IMG/VR virus record: IMGVR_UViG_3300025769_000197
Span: 1-49,102 of that record
DNA from: a virus
DNA: 49,102 bases
Strand: one strand, 5' to 3'
Notes under the pieces: model-generated
Seen by the model: only the letters and a program-made list of their open reading frames with translations
Database searches by the model: none
What the model was told of the DNA's origin: nothing
Shown here: piece by piece, positions 22,299 through 31,458 of the stretch
Numbering within the stretch: the stretch's first letter is position 1
How the letters are laid out: the number at the start of each line of letters is the position of its first letter
Translations under genes and position numbers: made by a program

Positions 22299-22547
22299 AT
22301 GATTATTACTATTAAAAATGATGATGGTGAATCAGTCTATGATGTTTCAAAGATTGAGAACGAAGAGAACAAAGCCGGTGCTAACATATCTATCAGTAAG
22401 ATAGGTACGTTGAATGTACTAGTTGAAGCTTTGAACTTTGCTTCACAAGGACACCAGAATAATCTCGAAGCTATCCTAAAGGAAAGCCCAGAGGCAGTTG
22501 TAGAACAACCAGAAGAAGAAGTAGTAGACTCAGAAGACGAGTCTTAA
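22299..22547 (+). CDS. Acidic small protein with the replication genes, 82 aa
   Basis: It is beta-strand then helix (ISISKIGTLNVLVEALNFA) and ends in a long acidic tail (PEEEVVDSEDES), like a DNA mimic or polymerase partner. It lies two bases after the SSB-like gene and upstream of the primase-helicase, so it may be a replication accessory. Not recognised. Confidence 0.6.
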   Translation: MIITIKNDDGESVYDVSKIENEENKAGANISISKIGTLNVLVEALNFASQGHQNNLEAILKESPEAVVEQPEEEVVDSEDES

Positions 22548-22566
22548 TTGTGTAGTGAGGGCTAAC

Positions 22567-24234
22567 ATGGATAAAACTTGGGATAAGTTACATCAACCTT
22601 GTCCACTATGCGGAAGCAGTGATGCTGTAGGAATCAACGAAGATGACTCAGCAAAATGCTTTAGCTGTGGAGAGTTTATGCCTAGCTATACTAAAGCATG
22701 TGGAGGAAAGGATATGCAAACAATAACAACAACTCAGACTAAGCAACCCGATATGGTAGATGAAGGAAAGTTTTCAGCCTTAAAAGACAGAAAAATTTCT
22801 ATGCCAACTGCTCAGAAGTACGGGGTTAAATGTGTACATGACTTACAAGGTAATGTCGTTAAACATTTTTACCCTTACTACAACGGGCATGAGCTATCAG
22901 CTACTAAAGTTAGGAACTGTAAGGACAAAGACTTTTATGTCTCCGGAAGTTATAACGATACAGGGTTGTTTGGTCAACAACTTTTCAAAGGTGGTAAGTA
23001 TGTTACTGTCACTGAAGGAGAGTGTGATGCTATGGCTACCTATGAACTGCTTGGTTCTAAGTGGGCTGTAGTATCTATTAAACGTGGTGCCAATGGTGCA
23101 GTCAGAGATATCAAGGAAAGCTTAGAGTTCTTTGATAACTTTGAAAATGTCATCATTGCTTTTGACAAAGACAAAGCCGGACAAGAAGCTAGTATAAAAG
23201 TTGCAAGACTTTTCAAGCCCGGCAAGGCTCGTATAGTTACACTACCTAACGGTTGGAAAGACCCTAACGATATGCTTAAGAACAACAGACATAAAGAGTT
23301 TGTTGAAGCATGGTGGTCAGCTAAAGTTTATACTCCATCTGGGGTTATAAATGTATCTGAACAACGTGAGAAGTTTCATAACCGTGAGAAGAAAGAAAGT
23401 GTTCCTTATCCTTATGAAGGACTGAACAAGAAATTGTATGGTCTAAGGCAAGGAGAATTAGTAACTCTTACAGGTGGTACAGGGCTTGGAAAGTCTAGTG
23501 TTACACGTGAACTTGAACATCATCTTATTAAAAATACTGATGATAACGTAGGGATTATAGCATTAGAAGAAGATTGGAGGCGTACCATTGATGGGATACT
23601 TTCTATTGAAGCTAACGCTAGGCTCTATGTTGACCAAGTAAGAGACAGGTTTAGTAAAGAAGAACTTGATAAGTTTTTTGATGTACTCTATGATGGTGAG
23701 AATCGTAATAGGGTATGGGTACATTCCCACTTCGGTACCAACGACATCGATGACATCTTTACTAAGCTTCGTTTTATGATTATAGGATGTGACTGTAAGT
23801 GGGTGGTCGTTGACCATCTACATATGTTAGTCAGTGCTGTACATGAAGGGGATGAGAGACGTGCTATTGATACTATCATGACTAGGCTGAGAAGTTTAGT
23901 AGAAGAAACAGGTGCCGGTATTATTTTAGTATCACACTTAAGACGTGTTGATGGTAACAAAGGACATGAGAACGGGATTGAAGTATCTCTTTCTCACCTA
24001 AGAGGTTCCAATAGCATTGGACAACTGAGTGATTGTGTGATAGCATTAGAACGTAATCAACAATCAGATGACCCTGATGAAGCTAGGACTACGAGACTTA
24101 GAATCTTGAAGTCTAGATACACAGGCGATGTCGGTATGGCTTGTAGAGTAATCTACGATGCTGAAACCGGTAGACTATCTGAACTTACAGATGAGGACAT
24201 AACCTTTGATGCTAGTTTGGATGAGGCATTTTAA
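22567..24234 (+). CDS. Primase-helicase (T7 gp4-like)
   Basis: The start at ATG 22567 (MDKTWDKLHQPCPLC) follows GAGGG; an earlier alternative start at 22555 lacks that spacing. A zinc ribbon (CPLC..CFSC, residues about 12-36) leads into a TOPRIM primase domain (VTEGECDAMATYEL, then VIIAFDKDKAGQEA). The C-terminal DnaB/RecA-like helicase has P-loop GGTGLGKSS, Walker B KWVVVDHLHM, motif SHLRRVDG and an arginine-finger region. At 555 aa it matches full-length T7-type fusions and its stop overlaps the polymerase start. Confidence 0.93.
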   Translation: MDKTWDKLHQPCPLCGSSDAVGINEDDSAKCFSCGEFMPSYTKACGGKDMQTITTTQTKQPDMVDEGKFSALKDRKISMPTAQKYGVKCVHDLQGNVVKHFYPYYNGHELSATKVRNCKDKDFYVSGSYNDTGLFGQQLFKGGKYVTVTEGECDAMATYELLGSKWAVVSIKRGANGAVRDIKESLEFFDNFENVIIAFDKDKAGQEASIKVARLFKPGKARIVTLPNGWKDPNDMLKNNRHKEFVEAWWSAKVYTPSGVINVSEQREKFHNREKKESVPYPYEGLNKKLYGLRQGELVTLTGGTGLGKSSVTRELEHHLIKNTDDNVGIIALEEDWRRTIDGILSIEANARLYVDQVRDRFSKEELDKFFDVLYDGENRNRVWVHSHFGTNDIDDIFTKLRFMIIGCDCKWVVVDHLHMLVSAVHEGDERRAIDTIMTRLRSLVEETGAGIILVSHLRRVDGNKGHENGIEVSLSHLRGSNSIGQLSDCVIALERNQQSDDPDEARTTRLRILKSRYTGDVGMACRVIYDAETGRLSELTDEDITFDASLDEAF

Positions 24235-25964
24235 TGGACTTAGTATTTGACATAGAAACAGATGACCTAAAAGCAACTAAGATACATTGTATCGTTGCTC
24301 AAGATATGGACACCGGACAGATATATAAATATCCACCGGAGAAATTATCAGAAGGTTATGAACTGTTAGCTAATGCAGATACTTTAATAGGACATAACAT
24401 CATCGGATTTGACATACCTATGGTAGAGAAGTTTGGTGATGTTGACTTGTCTAAGATACCGGTTATTGATACGTTAGTGTTATCAAGATTATTTAATCCT
24501 AACAGAGAAGGCGGACATAGCCTTGAGAAATGGGGATACAAGTTAGGCTACCATAAGATAGAGTTCTCAGACTATCTTAATTATTCTAAAGAGATGATGG
24601 ACTATTGTGTTAGAGATGTACAACTCAACGCTGTAGTACTAAAGAAACTTAGAGAGGAGAGCAAAGGCTTTTCCAAACAATGCATAGCTTTAGAACAAAG
24701 CATAGCTAGAATAATAAAACAGCAAGAGGTAAACGGATTTAAGTTTGATTTACAATCAGCCTTGATGTTACTTGCTGAACTCAGAGAAAAGAAACAAGCA
24801 ATTGAAGATGAAGTTCATGGTACATTTAAACCTAAATGGGTAGATGATAAGTTAGTAAAACCTTACATTAAAAAAGATGGGGACTTATCTAAGCGTGGAC
24901 TTACAGATGATGAGTATCAAAGATGTATAGATACAAATAACTTCGAACCTTTTATGAGGCAGAAGTTAGTTGACTTTAATCTTGGTAGTCGTAAACAAAT
25001 TGGAGAATATCTTATTGACTTTGGTTGGAAGCCTGAAAGGTTTACACCTACAGGACAACCAATAGTAGATGAGAAAACTCTATCAGCAATCACACACATA
25101 CACGAAGCTAAACTTATAGCAGACTTCTTACTGCTTCAAAAACGTATAGCTCAAGTTGATTCTTGGGTTGAAGGAGTACAAGAAGATGGCAGAGTACATG
25201 GCTTTGTAATACCTAATGGTGCTATCACAGGTAGGATGACTCATAGAAATCCTAACATGGCACAAGTACCGGCAGTCTATAGCCCATATGGAAAAGAATG
25301 TAGGGCTTGTTGGACTGTAGAAGAAGGTAATGTTTTACTTGGAGTTGATGCTTCTGGTCTTGAGATTAGAATGTTGGCTCACTATATGAACGATGAGGAA
25401 TACACAAATGAAATCATTAACGGAGATATACACACCTCTAATCAAAAACTTGCACAACTTGAATCAAGAGATAAGGCGAAGACATTCATCTATGCACTCA
25501 TGTACGGAGCCGGAGATGAAAAACTTGGAAGCGTGGTTGGAGGAACTACAGCAGATGGTAAAAGAGCTAGACAATATTTCTTTGATAATAAACCTACATT
25601 TAAATCTCTTAGAGACAGAGTACAAAGAGCATCAACAAAAAATTATCTCAAAGGATTAGATGGTAGAAAGCTTTATGTACGTAACCAACATTCAGCACTT
25701 AACACTTTACTACAAGGTGCCGGTGCTATTATAATGAAACAAGGGTTGGTTATGTTAGATGAGTTGTTAAAATTAAATAACATGGAATATAAATTCGTAG
25801 CTAACATACATGATGAATGGCAGATAGAAGTTCCAAAAGATAAGGCTGATTTTATAGGTAAGTTTGCAGTAGAGAGTATTGTTAATGCCGGAAAACATTT
25901 TAATCTTCGCTGTCCTTTGGATGGTGAATACAAGATAGGAGCTAATTGGAGTGAAACCCACTAA
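24234..25964 (+). CDS. DNA polymerase, family A, T7-like with 3'-5' exonuclease
   Basis: The 576-aa enzyme has exonuclease motifs Exo I (VFDIETDD, start), Exo II (IGHNIIGFD) and Exo III (YCVRDVQLN). Polymerase motif A is DASGLEIRMLAH, motif B (O helix) is KTFIYALMYGAGDEK, and motif C is NIHDEW. The residue equivalent to E. coli Phe762 is Tyr, as in T7, a change often linked with fast virulent replication. It is shorter than T7 gp5 (704 aa), lacking part of the thumb/thioredoxin-binding region, so the processivity factor may differ. Coupled to the helicase by a TAATG overlap. Confidence 0.93.
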   Translation: MDLVFDIETDDLKATKIHCIVAQDMDTGQIYKYPPEKLSEGYELLANADTLIGHNIIGFDIPMVEKFGDVDLSKIPVIDTLVLSRLFNPNREGGHSLEKWGYKLGYHKIEFSDYLNYSKEMMDYCVRDVQLNAVVLKKLREESKGFSKQCIALEQSIARIIKQQEVNGFKFDLQSALMLLAELREKKQAIEDEVHGTFKPKWVDDKLVKPYIKKDGDLSKRGLTDDEYQRCIDTNNFEPFMRQKLVDFNLGSRKQIGEYLIDFGWKPERFTPTGQPIVDEKTLSAITHIHEAKLIADFLLLQKRIAQVDSWVEGVQEDGRVHGFVIPNGAITGRMTHRNPNMAQVPAVYSPYGKECRACWTVEEGNVLLGVDASGLEIRMLAHYMNDEEYTNEIINGDIHTSNQKLAQLESRDKAKTFIYALMYGAGDEKLGSVVGGTTADGKRARQYFFDNKPTFKSLRDRVQRASTKNYLKGLDGRKLYVRNQHSALNTLLQGAGAIIMKQGLVMLDELLKLNNMEYKFVANIHDEWQIEVPKDKADFIGKFAVESIVNAGKHFNLRCPLDGEYKIGANWSETH

Positions 25965-26370
25965 AGAAGATAGAAAGAAATTTGATATTGATTTAGAATA
26001 TGGAGAGATTAGAGAAGAGAAAATAAAAGACATGCTAACCGGAAAGAAGATAGAGGTTAAGTCAGAGAAAGGAATGTGGATGAAGACAGGAAACATATGT
26101 ATAGAGTATGAGTCTTGGAACAAACCATCAGGAATAAGAGCAACGGAATCAGACTATTGGTTCCATAACTTATGTGTAGGAGACAACGAATTTTGCACAC
26201 TAGTATTTAAAACAGATGTACTTAGAACTATTGTTGATGAGCTTGATAGTTTTAAAACTGTATGTGGTGGAGACCATAACGCTAGTAAAATGTTTTTAGT
26301 CAATCTTCAAAAATTATTCTCATCAGATGTCATCAAAGCATTTAAGGAGACTGAAGATGAAAAAAAATAA
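25951..26370 (+). CDS. PD-(D/E)XK nuclease-like protein, 139 aa
   Basis: The sequence DIDLEYGEIREEKIKDML, then GKKIEVKSEKG and TGNICIEYESWNKPSGIRAT, ending with DYWFHNL, matches small phage restriction-like nucleases: an acidic residue before the strand, EVK at the active site, and an IEYE segment. It overlaps the polymerase stop by 14 bases. A resolvase or structure-specific nuclease working with the polymerase and exonuclease is likely; the exact substrate is not known. Confidence 0.7.
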   Translation: MKPTKEDRKKFDIDLEYGEIREEKIKDMLTGKKIEVKSEKGMWMKTGNICIEYESWNKPSGIRATESDYWFHNLCVGDNEFCTLVFKTDVLRTIVDELDSFKTVCGGDHNASKMFLVNLQKLFSSDVIKAFKETEDEKK

Positions 26371-27232
26371 AAAAACACTTGACACATTAGTAGAAGACAT
26401 ATATAATAAATTGTCGGCTTTAGGAAAAGGTGAACATCTTGACATAGATGAGAACACAATAGAGCAGTTTGGAGAATCCATGAAAGAGATTCTCTACTCT
26501 TGGTCACACCCTAGCCCACGTGGTAAACCTAGCTTAAGAATGTCTAACGTAGGTAAACAACCTAGACAACTATGGTACGAGATGAACTCAACCTCAGATA
26601 CTACAGAGGTTATTTCACCGCCAACATTTATTAAGTTCTTGTACGGACATCTACTTGAAGAGATAGTTTTATTTCTTGTTAGATTATCTGGACATGAAGT
26701 TACAAGTGAGCAGAAAGAAATAACAGTATCTGGAATCAAAGGACACATGGATTGTGTTATTGATGGTGAAGTAGTAGATGTAAAGACTGCTTCAGGTTTT
26801 GCATTTAAGAAGTTTAAAGATGGTACTCTAGCAGAGGATGATGCTTTTGGTTACATGGCTCAACTTGCCGGATACGAACAAGCAGAAGGAACTAAGAATG
26901 GTGGCTTCCTTGCTCTTAACAAAGAGTCTGGAGAGTTAGCTATGTTCAGACCAGATAACTTTGATAAGCCTAATATTAAAAAGAAAATAACTGATATTAA
27001 AAAGGCTGTTAAACTAACAGCACCACCTAATAAATGTTATGATGATGTTCCAGATGGTAAGTCTGGTAATATGAAACTTGCTAAAGGTTGTGTATATTGT
27101 AGACATAAGTTTGAATGTCATGCAGATGCAAACGATGGTAAAGGTTTAAGAGTGTTTAAATATTCAACAGGTTATAGATACTTAACTCAAGTACCTAAAC
27201 CGCCTAATGTTATAGAGGTTACACAGATATGA
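26357..27232 (+). CDS. Exonuclease, Cas4/RecB-like, 291 aa
   Basis: The ATG at 26357 follows AAGGAGACTGAAG. The catalytic core is IKGHMDCVIDGEVVDVKTASG (G-H-x-D, then D-V-K), followed by the motif IV helix YMAQLAGYEQ. The C-terminus carries CVYCRHKFEC, part of a likely iron-sulphur cluster as in Cas4 and AddB-type nucleases. This fits a PD-(D/E)XK exonuclease for recombination or host DNA degradation, replacing T7 gp6. A promoter-like sequence lies inside its first codons. Confidence 0.8.
   Translation: MKKNKKTLDTLVEDIYNKLSALGKGEHLDIDENTIEQFGESMKEILYSWSHPSPRGKPSLRMSNVGKQPRQLWYEMNSTSDTTEVISPPTFIKFLYGHLLEEIVLFLVRLSGHEVTSEQKEITVSGIKGHMDCVIDGEVVDVKTASGFAFKKFKDGTLAEDDAFGYMAQLAGYEQAEGTKNGGFLALNKESGELAMFRPDNFDKPNIKKKITDIKKAVKLTAPPNKCYDDVPDGKSGNMKLAKGCVYCRHKFECHADANDGKGLRVFKYSTGYRYLTQVPKPPNVIEVTQI
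26379..26407 (+). promoter_or_regulatory. Internal promoter-like sequence in the exonuclease gene
   Basis: TTGACA (26379-26384) and TATAAT (26402-26407), 17 bases apart, match the consensus exactly but lie inside the coding sequence, 22 bases after the start codon. They could be chance in AT-rich DNA or a real internal promoter for the downstream nuclease and reductase genes. Confidence 0.5.
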
Positions 27233-27477
27233 ATGGTAGAAAAGCCAAGAGACTAAGACGTAGAGCAGAGGAGTTACTTATCAGTTGGATAAGAACTATG
27301 GTTCCAGAAGGAGAAGAAGCTACCAAGATAACTAAGAAAAACTTGGGTGAGTTCTTACCAGAACAAACTCATATCTTTGCAAATAATAGATTCATGTTAA
27401 GTGCTTATAGTTTAAGATGGTTCTATAAAAAAGTTAAGCAGAATCCAGACATTACTTTGGAACAGCTTAATGCCTAG
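27229..27477 (+). CDS. Small basic protein with the nuclease genes, 82 aa
   Basis: It has a basic N-terminal helix (GRKAKRLRRRAEELLISWIRT) and a Phe/Tyr-rich second half (NRFMLSAYSLRWFYKKVKQN). The stop and start overlap neighbours by a few bases. It could be a DNA-binding accessory of the exonuclease-resolvase pair. Not recognised as a known family. Confidence 0.65.
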   Translation: MNGRKAKRLRRRAEELLISWIRTMVPEGEEATKITKKNLGEFLPEQTHIFANNRFMLSAYSLRWFYKKVKQNPDITLEQLNA

Positions 27478-27904
27478 AAGAGTACCACGAAAGCCAAGAC
27501 CTAAAAAAGTAAACGTACCTAAAGGATACGATAGTGCTTGGGAATATGATATACATCAGACTATCCTAAAAGAATGGAACCATCATTGGGATAATATTAA
27601 TTATGTTGTTAAGCATAAGTACGAGCCAGACTTTGTAAAGGTCATAGATGGTAAAACTATTTTAATAGAAGCTAAAGGTAGATTCTGGGACTATGCAGAG
27701 TATAGTAAGTACATACATATTAGAAGTGCTTTACCTAAGAATTATGAGTTAGTGTTTTTATTTCAGAAACCTTTCTCTCCAATGCCGGGTGCTAAAGTAA
27801 GGAAAGATAAAACAAAAAGAACTCATGCTGAATGGGCTGAGACAAATGACTTCACTTGGTATAGTGAAGAGACATTACCGGAGGAATGGAGAAGTGAAGT
27901 ATAA
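27470..27904 (+). CDS. Endonuclease I-like resolvase (T7 gp3-type)
   Basis: The 144-aa protein has the layout of T7 endonuclease I: a conserved E in DSAWEYDIHQ, Y-x-P-D-F in KYEPDFVKV, then the E-x-K motif in ILIEAKGRFW. The segment order and the length are both close to T7 gp3 (149 aa). It would cut branched DNA (Holliday junctions, replication debris) before packaging. An 8-base overlap with the upstream gene indicates coupling. Confidence 0.8.
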   Translation: MPRRVPRKPRPKKVNVPKGYDSAWEYDIHQTILKEWNHHWDNINYVVKHKYEPDFVKVIDGKTILIEAKGRFWDYAEYSKYIHIRSALPKNYELVFLFQKPFSPMPGAKVRKDKTKRTHAEWAETNDFTWYSEETLPEEWRSEV

Positions 27905-28160
27905 ATTTAAAGAAGATGAAATATTAAGAGAGATAAGAATGTATGTTGATAGAACATACGACCAACATTATGCTAATGGTAAGTACCAAGCTACTGATAT
28001 AATATTAGATACAGGACATGGAGAAGGATTTTGTATTGGAAACATTATGAAGTACGCTATGAGATATGGAAAGAAACATGGTAATAATCCAGATGACTTA
28101 CGTAAGATAATACACTATGCTATAATAGCTTTATATTTACAGGACAAAGATAATGATTGA
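27894..28160 (+). CDS. DUF3310-like protein, ~88 aa
   Basis: Homology-like sequence begins near VKYKFKEDEILREIRMYVDR, so I prefer the GTG at 27894; a longer frame from 27825 lies inside the previous gene. The helical core GEGFCIGNIMKYAMRYGKKHG and DDLRKIIHYAIIALYL match the pattern of DUF3310 (sometimes called SaV-like) phage proteins, with GN-x-x-KY and DL-x-K. These commonly flank nucleotide metabolism genes, as here beside nrdA. Function not established. Confidence 0.7.
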   Translation: MKYKFKEDEILREIRMYVDRTYDQHYANGKYQATDIILDTGHGEGFCIGNIMKYAMRYGKKHGNNPDDLRKIIHYAIIALYLQDKDND

Positions 28161-30048
28161 AGATAAGATAGGACAGAAGCCTTACCTAGGCATTACAATA
28201 GATTATGATAAAGAAAAAACATTTGATAAGTTTAGTTTAGATACACTCAAAGATAGATATTTTTGGGAAGGAGAAACACATGCCCAAGAAGCATTCGCAA
28301 GAGCCTCAGTCTTCGGAGCAACCTACAAAGGTGAGACAGATTTTGAATTGGCTCAAAGACTTTATAACTACAGTTCCTCTCGTTGGTTCATGTTCAGCAC
28401 TCCTATACTTAGTAACGGGGGAACAACTCGTGGGCTTCCTATCAGTTGTTTTCTTAACTATGTTCCTGATAGTAGGGGTGGTTTATCTTCTCACTATGAC
28501 GAGAATATTTGGTTGGCAAGTTCGGGTGGAGGCATTGGTGGATATTGGGGAGATATTAGGAGTAATGGTATATCTACTACTCATGGCTCTCGTTCTACTG
28601 GTTCAATTCCTTTCATGCATGTAGTTGATTCTCAGATGTTAGCTTTTAACCAAGGCACTACAAGACGTGGTAGTTATGCGGCTTATATGGATATAAGTCA
28701 TCCTGAGATTGAAGAGTTTATTAACATGAGAAAAGAATCAGGTGGAGATATAAACAGAAAGAATCTTAATCTTCATAACGGTGTAAATATTACAGATGCT
28801 TTTCTTGAAGCAGTACAGAAGGATGAAGATTGGAGATTGATAGACCCTAAGACTAACGAAGCTGTTAAGACTATTAACGCTAGAGATTTATGGTGGCAGA
28901 TAATAAATGCTAGAGCAGAAACAGGTGAGCCTTACATGGTGAACATTGATACTTGTAATAAACATTTACCTAAAGCACAAAAAGATTTAGGTTTAAAGAT
29001 AAGACAAAGTAACTTATGCTCAGAGATTACTCTACCAACAGATGAAGAGAGAACAGCAGTATGTTGCTTATCTTCTGTAAACTTAGAACACTTTGATGAC
29101 TGGTCAAAAGATGACATGTTCATTGAAGATTTAATAACCATGCTTGACAATGTTTTACAGCACTACATTGACAATGCAATAGACACAACACAGTTAGGAG
29201 AATACAGTGCAAATTTTAAACGCTTTCAAAAATATGTTAAAGAAGGTAAGGAAGGCTTTACCAAGAGTGCCTACTCAGCGTATCGAGAAAGGAGTCTCGG
29301 TCTCGGTGCTATGGGCTTCCATGCTTATCTTCAATCTCGTAACATCCCTTTCGAAGGGATATACGCTAGTGGTTTCAACTATAAAGCATTCTTGTATATC
29401 AATACTAGAGCAAATGAAGCGACTAAAGAACTGGCTGTTAGAAGAGGAGAGGCTCCAGACATTCATGGTACAGGTAAAAGAAACGCTAACCTATTGGCTA
29501 TTGCTCCTAACGCTAGTAGTGGGATTATATGTAGTGGTACTTCCCCTTCTATTGAGCCTTTCCGTGCTAACTGCTATACTCACAAAACTTTGTCAGGGTC
29601 TTACCAAGTTAAGAACAAGTATCTCGAAAAAGTTCTCAAGTCTAAGGGGCTTAAAGGCAAAGAGTTAGATGCAGTATGGAAAGATATATCAGGTAGTGAT
29701 GGTTCAGTTCAACACTTAGATATATTAACAGATGAAGAAAAAGAAATATTTAAGACTGCTAATGAAATAAATCAAATTTGGATTGTAGAACATGCACATC
29801 AACGACAAGAGTTTGTATGTCAAGCACAGTCTGTTAATCTGTTCTTCACTTTACCAAAGGCAACAGAGCCTCAAGAAGTACACGATGAGTACATGCAATA
29901 TGTTAATGATGTACATTGGTATGGTATGAACAAACTTAAATCGCTTTATTACTTCCGTTCTAATGCAGCCAGAACTGTAGAGAATGTTAATACTAAAGTA
30001 CAACGAATAAATTTAGAAGATACAGAATGTATCGCATGTGAGGGATAG
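28153..30048 (+). CDS. nrdA: Ribonucleotide reductase large subunit, class I, 631 aa
   Basis: Makes deoxynucleotides from ribonucleotide diphosphates for phage DNA. Catalytic-site features: SCFLNYVPD early (first redox Cys), NLCSEI (active-site N-x-C-x-E), a later VCCLSSVNLEHF, and the C-terminal CIAC pair that shuttles electrons. It is about 130 residues shorter than typical class Ia enzymes and lacks the N-terminal ATP-cone, so dATP feedback control is probably absent. It forms an operon with nrdB and a small zinc-ribbon gene between them. Confidence 0.93.
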   Translation: MIEDKIGQKPYLGITIDYDKEKTFDKFSLDTLKDRYFWEGETHAQEAFARASVFGATYKGETDFELAQRLYNYSSSRWFMFSTPILSNGGTTRGLPISCFLNYVPDSRGGLSSHYDENIWLASSGGGIGGYWGDIRSNGISTTHGSRSTGSIPFMHVVDSQMLAFNQGTTRRGSYAAYMDISHPEIEEFINMRKESGGDINRKNLNLHNGVNITDAFLEAVQKDEDWRLIDPKTNEAVKTINARDLWWQIINARAETGEPYMVNIDTCNKHLPKAQKDLGLKIRQSNLCSEITLPTDEERTAVCCLSSVNLEHFDDWSKDDMFIEDLITMLDNVLQHYIDNAIDTTQLGEYSANFKRFQKYVKEGKEGFTKSAYSAYRERSLGLGAMGFHAYLQSRNIPFEGIYASGFNYKAFLYINTRANEATKELAVRRGEAPDIHGTGKRNANLLAIAPNASSGIICSGTSPSIEPFRANCYTHKTLSGSYQVKNKYLEKVLKSKGLKGKELDAVWKDISGSDGSVQHLDILTDEEKEIFKTANEINQIWIVEHAHQRQEFVCQAQSVNLFFTLPKATEPQEVHDEYMQYVNDVHWYGMNKLKSLYYFRSNAARTVENVNTKVQRINLEDTECIACEG

Positions 30049-30050
30049 TC

Positions 30051-30194
30051 ATGGATTGTTGGCACTGTGGAACACAATTAATATGGGGCGGAGACCATGA
30101 CATAGAAGATGAAAATGAAGAGTATATAATGGAGACAAACTTACATTGCCCTAAATGTAACTCCGAAGTTATAGTCTATTTACCAAAGGAATAA
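30051..30194 (+). CDS. Small zinc-ribbon protein between nrdA and nrdB, 47 aa
   Basis: The ATG at 30051 follows GAGGGATAG. The peptide MDCWHCGTQLIWGGDHD..., then HCPKCNSEV has CxxC...CxxC, an obvious zinc ribbon. Similar mini-proteins with the WGGDHD phrase recur in phage genomes. It is too short for many gene finders. Its location suggests a partner or regulator in nucleotide metabolism, but the function is unknown. Confidence 0.75.
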   Translation: MDCWHCGTQLIWGGDHDIEDENEEYIMETNLHCPKCNSEVIVYLPKE

Positions 30195-30198
30195 TAAT

Positions 30199-31182
30199 AT
30201 GAGCTTACTAACAACTAGAGATTACTACAAACCATTTGAATATCCATGGATGTTTGATTACTATGTATTACAGAATCAGATGCATTGGATGCCAGAGTCT
30301 GTAGCACTACATACAGATGTAAAAGATTGGCAAGAACTTACACCGGTTGAAAAGAATTTACTTACACAAATATTCAGATTGTTTACTCAGTCTGATGTTG
30401 ATGTGGGTGCCGGATATGTAGATAAGTATATGCCTATCTTTAAAAAACCTGAATCAAGAATGATGATGGGTTCTTTTGCAAACATGGAATCAATTCATCA
30501 ACATGCTTATTCTTTATTGCTTGACACAGTTGGAATGCCTGAGATAGAGTACAAAGCTTTTGCAGAGTACGAAGAGATGTCAGACAAGCATGACTATGTT
30601 GGTAACTTTAAACCGCTTAAGTCTGATAAAAGAACTATTGCAAAAACTTTAGCAGTTTACTCAGCTTTTACAGAAGGCTTACAGTTGTTCAGTAGCTTTG
30701 CTATTCTTTTAAACTTTCCAAGATTTGGTAAGATGAAAGGCATGGGACAGATAGTTACTTACTCTATCCGTGATGAGTCTATGCACGTTGAAGCTATGAC
30801 TAAATTGTTTAGAGAGTTTATACAAGAGAACATAGAGATATGGACAGATGATTTTAAGAAAGAACTCTATGACATATGCAGACATATGGTAGAGTTAGAA
30901 GATAAGTTTTTGGATTTAGTTTTTGATATGGGAGATATACAAGGACTAACTAAAAAAGATATGTATGCTTACAACAGATACATAGCAGATAGAAGGTTGC
31001 TTCAGTTAGGATTAAAAACTAACTTTGACCAAAGAGAGAATCCTCTTGGTTGGATTGATGAAGTAACCGGAGTAGAACACCAGAACTTTTTTGAAGGTAG
31101 GGCTACTACCTATATGAAAGCAGGGCTTCGAGGTAGACAGGACAATATTAAATTTACAAACCTAGAGGAACCTAATGATTAA
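30199..31182 (+). CDS. nrdB: Ribonucleotide reductase small subunit
   Basis: The 327-aa radical-forming subunit shows the ferritin-like iron-ligand pattern: acidic residues in TQSDVDVGAGY, E-x-x-H in NMESIHQHAYS, a glutamate in FTEGLQLFSSFA, and E-x-x-H in RDESMHVEAM. The helical bundle and length agree with class I NrdB. It provides the tyrosyl radical for NrdA, and forms the reductase genes' operon with it. Confidence 0.93.
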   Translation: MSLLTTRDYYKPFEYPWMFDYYVLQNQMHWMPESVALHTDVKDWQELTPVEKNLLTQIFRLFTQSDVDVGAGYVDKYMPIFKKPESRMMMGSFANMESIHQHAYSLLLDTVGMPEIEYKAFAEYEEMSDKHDYVGNFKPLKSDKRTIAKTLAVYSAFTEGLQLFSSFAILLNFPRFGKMKGMGQIVTYSIRDESMHVEAMTKLFREFIQENIEIWTDDFKKELYDICRHMVELEDKFLDLVFDMGDIQGLTKKDMYAYNRYIADRRLLQLGLKTNFDQRENPLGWIDEVTGVEHQNFFEGRATTYMKAGLRGRQDNIKFTNLEEPND

Positions 31183-31393
31183 TAAATCCGAAGCTAACTT
31201 AGTAAGCTTCAAAATACTTTTAACAAGAGATAATAAAATAGTAACAGAGTTTAGCCTACTGCCTGAAGATATGGTAGACGAAGTATTTCCACCAGATGAT
31301 AGAGCAGTTATTAAAACTATTATTAGAAATGGTAAAGCTAAGTTAGAAAACTTACACGACTACTTTCAAAGAGAACTTAATGTTTTAAAATAG
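31175..31393 (+). CDS. Small protein after nrdB, 72 aa
   Basis: It overlaps the nrdB end by 8 bases. It is strand-rich at the start (SEANLVSFKILLTRDNKIV) with an acidic centre and a helical end (KAKLENLHDYFQRELNV). No recognised motif; a member of the nucleotide-metabolism transcript. Confidence 0.6.
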   Translation: MINKSEANLVSFKILLTRDNKIVTEFSLLPEDMVDEVFPPDDRAVIKTIIRNGKAKLENLHDYFQRELNVLK

Positions 31394-31397
31394 GGGG

Positions 31398-31426
31398 TTG
31401 ACATTTATTTTTAGTTATGTTATAAT
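31398..31426 (+). promoter_or_regulatory. Sigma70 promoter upstream of the last two rightward genes
   Basis: TTGACA (31398-31403), a 17-base spacer and TATAAT (31421-31426) match the consensus fully, five bases after the previous stop. It should drive the 61-aa and 81-aa genes separately from the replication operon. Confidence 0.88.
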
Positions 31427-31458
31427 GGTTTTTTAATTCAAAAAGCTGGAGGGCTAAT

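Noticed and set aside
29341-29361. Palindromic hairpin around TTTCGAA in nrdA
   Set aside because: It lies in conserved coding sequence and has no U tract; probably chance.
29207-29668. A 153-aa plus-strand frame with hydrophobic stretches
   Set aside because: It lies fully inside nrdA in another frame; the apparent membrane segments come from out-of-frame Leu/Val codons.
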